Positions 58,896 to 62,171 of a stretch of 62,171 nt of DNA are shown piece after piece; position 1 is the first letter of the stretch, and the number at the start of each line of letters is the position of its first letter. Source of the DNA: Rhodanobacteraceae bacterium (lineage in GTDB: Bacteria > Acidobacteriota > Terriglobia > Terriglobales > Acidobacteriaceae); contig JANXWZ010000072.1 of the NCBI GenBank assembly GCA_025350865.1, positions 1 through 62,171 on the forward strand, in the 5' to 3' direction. The notes beneath the pieces are model-generated. The model ran no database searches, had not been told where the DNA came from, and was given only the letters and a program-made list of their open reading frames with translations. A program made the translations under genes and the position numbers.

Positions 58896-60530
58896 ATGCC
58901 CAATACCCCCGGCCAGCTCCCCGCGCCCGACACCCTCGTCAACATCCCGCGCCTGATCGCCGCTTACTACGCGCTGCACCCCGACGTCTCCATCCCCGCG
59001 CAGAAGGTCGCCTTCGGAACCTCCGGCCACCGCGGCGGGTCGCTTCTCACCAGCTTCAACGACGACCACATCGCCGCCATCACCCAGGCCATCGTCGAGT
59101 ACCGCGCTGCCAATCGCATCACCGGCCCCATCTTCATCGCGCAGGATACGCACGCGCTCTCCGACCCCGCCTTCCACACCGCGCTCGAAGTCCTCGCCGC
59201 CAACGAAGTCGCGACCATGGTCGACTCTGCCCTCGCCTACACGCCCACGCCTGCGCTCTCGCACGCCATCCTCACCTACAACCGCGACCGCGTGAACAAC
59301 CTGGCCGACGGCATCGTCATCACCCCCTCGCACAACCCACCCGAGGATGGCGGCTTCAAGTACAATCCGCCCAACGGCGGCCCCGCCGACACCGCCTGCA
59401 CCACCTGGATTCAGAACCGCGCCAATGAACTGATCGCCGCAGGTCTCGTCGACGTAAAACGTATCCCATACGCCCGCGCTCTCACCGCCGACACCACCCG
59501 CCGCCACGACTTCCTCACCGCCTACTGTGACGACCTCGCCAACGTCATCGACTTCGACGTCCTCCAAAACGCCAAGCTGAAACTAGCCGTCGACCCTCTC
59601 GGCGGAGCCGGCGTCTTCTACTGGCCGCGCATCATCGATCAATACAACCTCAGCGTCGACCTGCTCAACCCCCACGTAGACCCGACCTTCCGCTTCATGA
59701 CCTGCGACTGGGATGGCAAGATTCGTATGGACTGCTCCAGCCCTTACGCGATGGCGTCGATGATCGCGAAAAAAGACAATTACGACGTAGCCTGGGCCTG
59801 CGACACCGACCACGACCGCCACGGCATCGTCACCCGTTCGTCCGGCCTACTGAACCCCAACCACTATCTCGCCGTCTGCATCCAGTACCTGTTTACCCAC
59901 CGGCCGGAATGGTCCGCCGAAGTTGGCGTCGGCAAGACACTCGTCTCGTCGTCCATGATCGACCGCGTCTGCAAAGGCCTGCCCCGCCCCATGCTCGAAG
60001 TGCCCGTAGGCTTCAAGTGGTTCGTCGACGGCCTCGTCGATGGTTCTTTGGGATTCGTAGGTGAGGAAAGCGCCGGAGCCACCTTCCTGCGCAAAAACGG
60101 CAAGGTTTGGACCACCGATAAGGACGGCCTCATCCTCGGACTGCTCGCATCCGAAATGACCGCTGTCACCGGCAAAGACCCCGGCCAGCTCTACGCCGAG
60201 CTCACCGCCAAATACGGTGCACCCGTCTATCAACGTATTGACGCGGCGGCGACGAAAGACCAGAAAGCCAAGCTAGGCAAACTCTCGCCCTCGCAGGTCA
60301 CCGCGACCTCACTAGCCGGAGACCCCATCACCGCCATCCTCACCGAAGCCCCCGGCAACCATGCCTCAATCGGCGGCCTGAAGGTGACCACCGACGAAGG
60401 TTGGTTCGCCGCCCGCCCATCAGGCACCGAAGATGTCTATAAGATTTACGCCGAATCTTTCAAAGGCGCAGACCACCTGAAGCAGATCCAAACCGAAGCC
60501 CAGGAACTAGTCACCGCCGCCATCGCCTAA
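58896..60530 (+). CDS. pgm: Phosphoglucomutase (alpha-D-glucose phosphate-specific)
   Basis: 544 aa from the ATG at 58896, with AGAGG upstream; the open frame extends back over the membrane protein gene. KVAFGTSGHRGGSLLTSFNDDHIAAITQAI, the phosphoserine loop IVITPSHNPPEDGGFKYNPPNGG, the metal loop AWACDTDHDRHGIV (DxDxD-type), the sugar-binding GFVGEESAGATFLR and the phosphate-binding AARPSGTEDVYKIYAES cover all active-site loops. Interconverts glucose 1- and 6-phosphate, feeding glycogen and envelope sugar synthesis. Confidence 0.95.
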   Translation: MPNTPGQLPAPDTLVNIPRLIAAYYALHPDVSIPAQKVAFGTSGHRGGSLLTSFNDDHIAAITQAIVEYRAANRITGPIFIAQDTHALSDPAFHTALEVLAANEVATMVDSALAYTPTPALSHAILTYNRDRVNNLADGIVITPSHNPPEDGGFKYNPPNGGPADTACTTWIQNRANELIAAGLVDVKRIPYARALTADTTRRHDFLTAYCDDLANVIDFDVLQNAKLKLAVDPLGGAGVFYWPRIIDQYNLSVDLLNPHVDPTFRFMTCDWDGKIRMDCSSPYAMASMIAKKDNYDVAWACDTDHDRHGIVTRSSGLLNPNHYLAVCIQYLFTHRPEWSAEVGVGKTLVSSSMIDRVCKGLPRPMLEVPVGFKWFVDGLVDGSLGFVGEESAGATFLRKNGKVWTTDKDGLILGLLASEMTAVTGKDPGQLYAELTAKYGAPVYQRIDAAATKDQKAKLGKLSPSQVTATSLAGDPITAILTEAPGNHASIGGLKVTTDEGWFAARPSGTEDVYKIYAESFKGADHLKQIQTEAQELVTAAIA

Positions 60531-60552
60531 TGTCTTTGTTTACCGGTGGGAG

Positions 60553-60630
60553 GGTGAGGCTTCAGCCTCACCATTTATGCCGCCCACACTCCGGGGTTTC
60601 AACCCCGGGCTCTCCTAACCCTCACCCTGA
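60553..60630. repeat. REP-type hairpins upstream of the transposase
   Basis: GGTGAGGC-TTCA-GCCTCACC (60553-60572) and CCGGGGTTTCAACCCCGG (60591-60608). A CCTCACCCT just before the transposase can pair with the AGGGTGAGG at the start, so the whole forms a nested structure. Confidence 0.8.
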
Positions 60631-60645
60631 GTTCTATGAGGGACC

Positions 60646-61098
60646 ATGCCAAAGCTCGCCCCGCAAGAGACCCGCACGTTCTTCCTAACTCTCGTCACTG
60701 CTAATCGCCGCCGCGTATTCCAGGTTCACGAAAAGGCAGATCTGCTCCTAACCCTCTTCTCCGATGACCGCGCCAAATCGCGCTACGCCATCCACGCGTT
60801 CGCGGTCATGCCCGACCACGTCCATATTCTTATTACTCCCGCCAAGGAGATATCTTTTGAGAAAGCTGTTCAATTCATCAAAGGCGGCTTCTCTTTCCGT
60901 CTCAAAAGTAAGATGGACGTCTGGCAAAAGGGTCACAACGAGCACCGCATCAAGGATGCAGGCGACTACGACCACCACGTAACCTACATCCACGAAAATC
61001 CGGCCGAAGCACACCTCCCCGAAAGCTACCCTTTCACGAGCGCGAAAATGCCTCATCTCGTAGACCTTGGACCCGTCCACCTGACAACCCGAGGCTAA
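60646..61098 (+). CDS. REP-associated tyrosine transposase
   Basis: 150 aa. TRTFFLTLVTANRRRVFQ opens the IS200/Y1-like fold; MPDHVHILI is the HxH metal motif; YHHVTYIHENPAEA-like (DYDHHVTYIHENPAEAHLPE) carries the catalytic Tyr region. The family (TnpA-REP, RAYT) nicks and moves REP hairpins. It is flanked by such hairpins on both sides, so this copy could be active on its own neighbours. Short compared with 160-170 aa relatives but complete in motifs. Confidence 0.9.
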   Translation: MPKLAPQETRTFFLTLVTANRRRVFQVHEKADLLLTLFSDDRAKSRYAIHAFAVMPDHVHILITPAKEISFEKAVQFIKGGFSFRLKSKMDVWQKGHNEHRIKDAGDYDHHVTYIHENPAEAHLPESYPFTSAKMPHLVDLGPVHLTTRG

Positions 61099-61213
61099 AG
61101 CCTCTGATCTACCCTCCGAAATTGACGGGGATAAATCCCCGCTCTTCCACCAAAATGCAAAAACACGAATCTATTCTCTCCCTACCGGAGGGAGCGCGAG
61201 GCCCTAGCCTCGC
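61091..61213. repeat. REP-type hairpins downstream of the transposase
   Basis: GAGGCTAAAGCCTC (61091-61104, overlapping the transposase stop), GGGGATAAATCCCC (61127-61140), and GCGAGGC-CCTA-GCCTCGC (61196-61213), followed by CCGGGCTTTCAACC. Both motif types (GAGGC/GCCTC and a CCGGG/TTTCAACC core) repeat those upstream. Confidence 0.75.
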
Positions 61214-61261
61214 CATTCGACCACCTCAACAACCGGGCTTTCAACCGCGCGCACTTAAAAA

Positions 61262-61681
61262 TCACACCTTCGGCGAAAAGTCCGTCATCTCCAAAAACGT
61301 ACTATCCACCTTCTCCACGATCTTCCCATCCACCTGGCTATCTGCCGCCACCTTCACCCACTCGGGATCAGCTGCAAATGCCGCCCATCGCTTCGTCGCC
61401 TCTTCCCGGCTCGGATACTTGATCACGTAAAAGAGAGTCTTGCCCTTCAGCGGCCCGTCGTCCACCGGCGTCCAGTACGCGACATTCGTGATGCCGTGCC
61501 GCTCAAACAGCGCCATCGTGTGCTCGCGGAACCGCTTCAGCAGATTCGGCAGCTTGCCTTCGAAGCAGTGATACACCCGAAGCTCAAAGATGCCGCCGCT
61601 CTTCTCCTGCGCCTCAATCCCGGACAAACCGGCAAACATTGCCGCTGCACCCATCCCCTGCAATAGATCGCGTCTTTTCAT
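61262..61681 (-). CDS. NIPSNAP family protein with an export signal
   Basis: 139 aa from the ATG at 61681. KRRDLLQGMGAAAMFAGLSGIEAQ is a twin-arginine-like signal. The ferredoxin-like NIPSNAP domain follows: FELRVYHCFEGKLPNLLKRFREHTMALFERHGITNVAYWTPVDDGPLKGKTLFYVIKYPSREEATKRWAAFAADPEW. Function unknown. Its start lies only 12 bases from the TIR fragment on the other strand. Confidence 0.88.
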   Translation of the reverse strand: MKRRDLLQGMGAAAMFAGLSGIEAQEKSGGIFELRVYHCFEGKLPNLLKRFREHTMALFERHGITNVAYWTPVDDGPLKGKTLFYVIKYPSREEATKRWAAFAADPEWVKVAADSQVDGKIVEKVDSTFLEMTDFSPKV

Positions 61682-61692
61682 AACTTGACCTG

Positions 61693-62171
61693 ATGAAAAG
61701 TATTGATTCAAACAAAGTCATTCCCATAGTCCGGCAGAAAGGGAGTCGAAATGTTCCAACTTTCCTTGCGACGAAACTTTATATTGACTTTTCCACGGAC
61801 GACGAATACGAATCGGCGTTCGATGACCTTACCCGCGCTATTCACAATGCGCCGCTCTACGCAAAACCCGAAATCGCCAACAATCCATTCGCGCCCATTG
61901 CCCCCGCACAGAAAACAGGTGATGCAGTGTTGAAGTTGATGACAGAGGTTGTCAACACATTTGAAGCACAACCGGGCGACGCGGGTCACATGCTCTATGA
62001 AGCGTTGCTATCTAGATGGGCGGGCTCAAGAGTCATGTTTGATCTCGTATTGGATGAGGCAGAGCAAAACGGGCTGCTGAAACAACATTCGGGTGGATAT
62101 ATTAGTCTTACCCCTCGCGGGAAGGTCTACGCTGTAGAGAACAAGATTGTTGTGAGGAAGTTTGGTAGATG
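61693..62171 (+). pseudogene. 3' part of a TIR-domain gene, truncated at the 5' side and by the window end
   Basis: From the ATG at 61693 the frame stays open to the window edge (159 codons). It begins MKSIDSNKVIPIVRQKGSRN then VPTFLATKLYIDFSTDDEYE, SAFDDLTRAIHNAPLYAKPE and IANNPF, which matches the last third of a TIR domain (xFIPIxR...P.FL....YIDFS.D..Y...F..L.RAI...P...KP..). An in-frame stop (61681) just upstream excludes the rest of the domain. After it come a helical stretch and a possible winged helix (MLYEALLSRWAGSRVMFDLVLDEAEQNGLLKQHSGGYISLTPRGKVYAVENK). Full-length relatives use the TIR domain to cleave NAD in defence. Confidence 0.6.

Overview
The window is about 62 kb of high-GC chromosome. 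It looks like an Acidobacteriota (Terriglobia/Acidobacteriaceae-type) genome. Pointers are a BshB1 bacillithiol deacetylase, a homocysteine S-methyltransferase/methylenetetrahydrofolate reductase fusion, Gram-negative LPS genes (lpxD, an LpxL/HtrB-like acyltransferase, lptB, an LptC/LptA fusion), SYLF and PEP-CTERM proteins, and many short dispersed palindromic repeats. I assign the lineage from gene content only. I saw no rRNA, tRNA or CRISPR array.

Layout. 1-7 kb: ThuA-like protein, YajQ, a polyprenyl diphosphate synthase, a small acidic protein, an L,D-transpeptidase-like protein without its catalytic Cys, an orphan TonB C-terminal fragment, then on the minus strand a metH/metF-type fusion, xseB, a previously unlisted 52-aa ORF and a zeta-toxin-like kinase. 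7-12.5 kb: a beta-propeller lipoprotein, a four-helix-bundle protein, BshB1 and two secreted ferritin-like proteins. 12.5-17 kb: lpxD and a lipid A acyltransferase, SYLF protein, an atypical NarL-type regulator, dcd. 17-28 kb: HU, a site-2 protease, priA, an SDR, a possible divergent membrane metallopeptidase, then udg, rpoZ, gmk, yicC and an MsbA-like exporter. A plus-strand pair (a frameshifted membrane protein and a 37-aa ORF) is wedged between gmk and yicC. 28-37 kb: the conserved envelope/sigma-54 locus rapZ, GGDEF protein, hpf, rpoN, lptB, lptC-lptA fusion and an M50-CBS protein whose zinc motif is destroyed. 37-43 kb: rsmD, a cluster of three unrecognised genes behind a good sigma-70 promoter, an unknown protein with thiL, and an M23 peptidase. 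43-54 kb: outer-membrane barrel, PEP-CTERM protein, VWA protein, DUF2076, GH127 glycosidase, KatE catalase, NUDIX, CocE hydrolase and CDGSH protein. 54-62 kb: RDD and UBP-zinc-finger proteins, an NtrC-type activator with a non-canonical GAFTGA loop plus a degenerate signalling partner, a large membrane protein, phosphoglucomutase, a REP-associated transposase with REP hairpins, a NIPSNAP protein and the 3' half of a TIR-domain gene running off the window.

How they fit together. Much of the window is envelope biogenesis (lipid A acylation, LPS transport, peptidoglycan hydrolysis), co-located with sigma-54 and ribosome hibernation factors as in many Gram-negative bacteria. A second theme is proteins that keep a fold but have lost motif residues: the L,D-transpeptidase, the M50-CBS protein, the receiver of the NarL regulator and the GAFTGA loop of the NtrC protein. 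At least four families of short dispersed repeats are present, some sitting in frame inside genes. The best candidates for undescribed biology are the 38.1-40.3 kb cluster, the zeta-like kinase with its overlapping 52-aa ORF, the pseudo-protease upstream of the LptC/LptA fusion, and the atypical sigma-54 activator pair.
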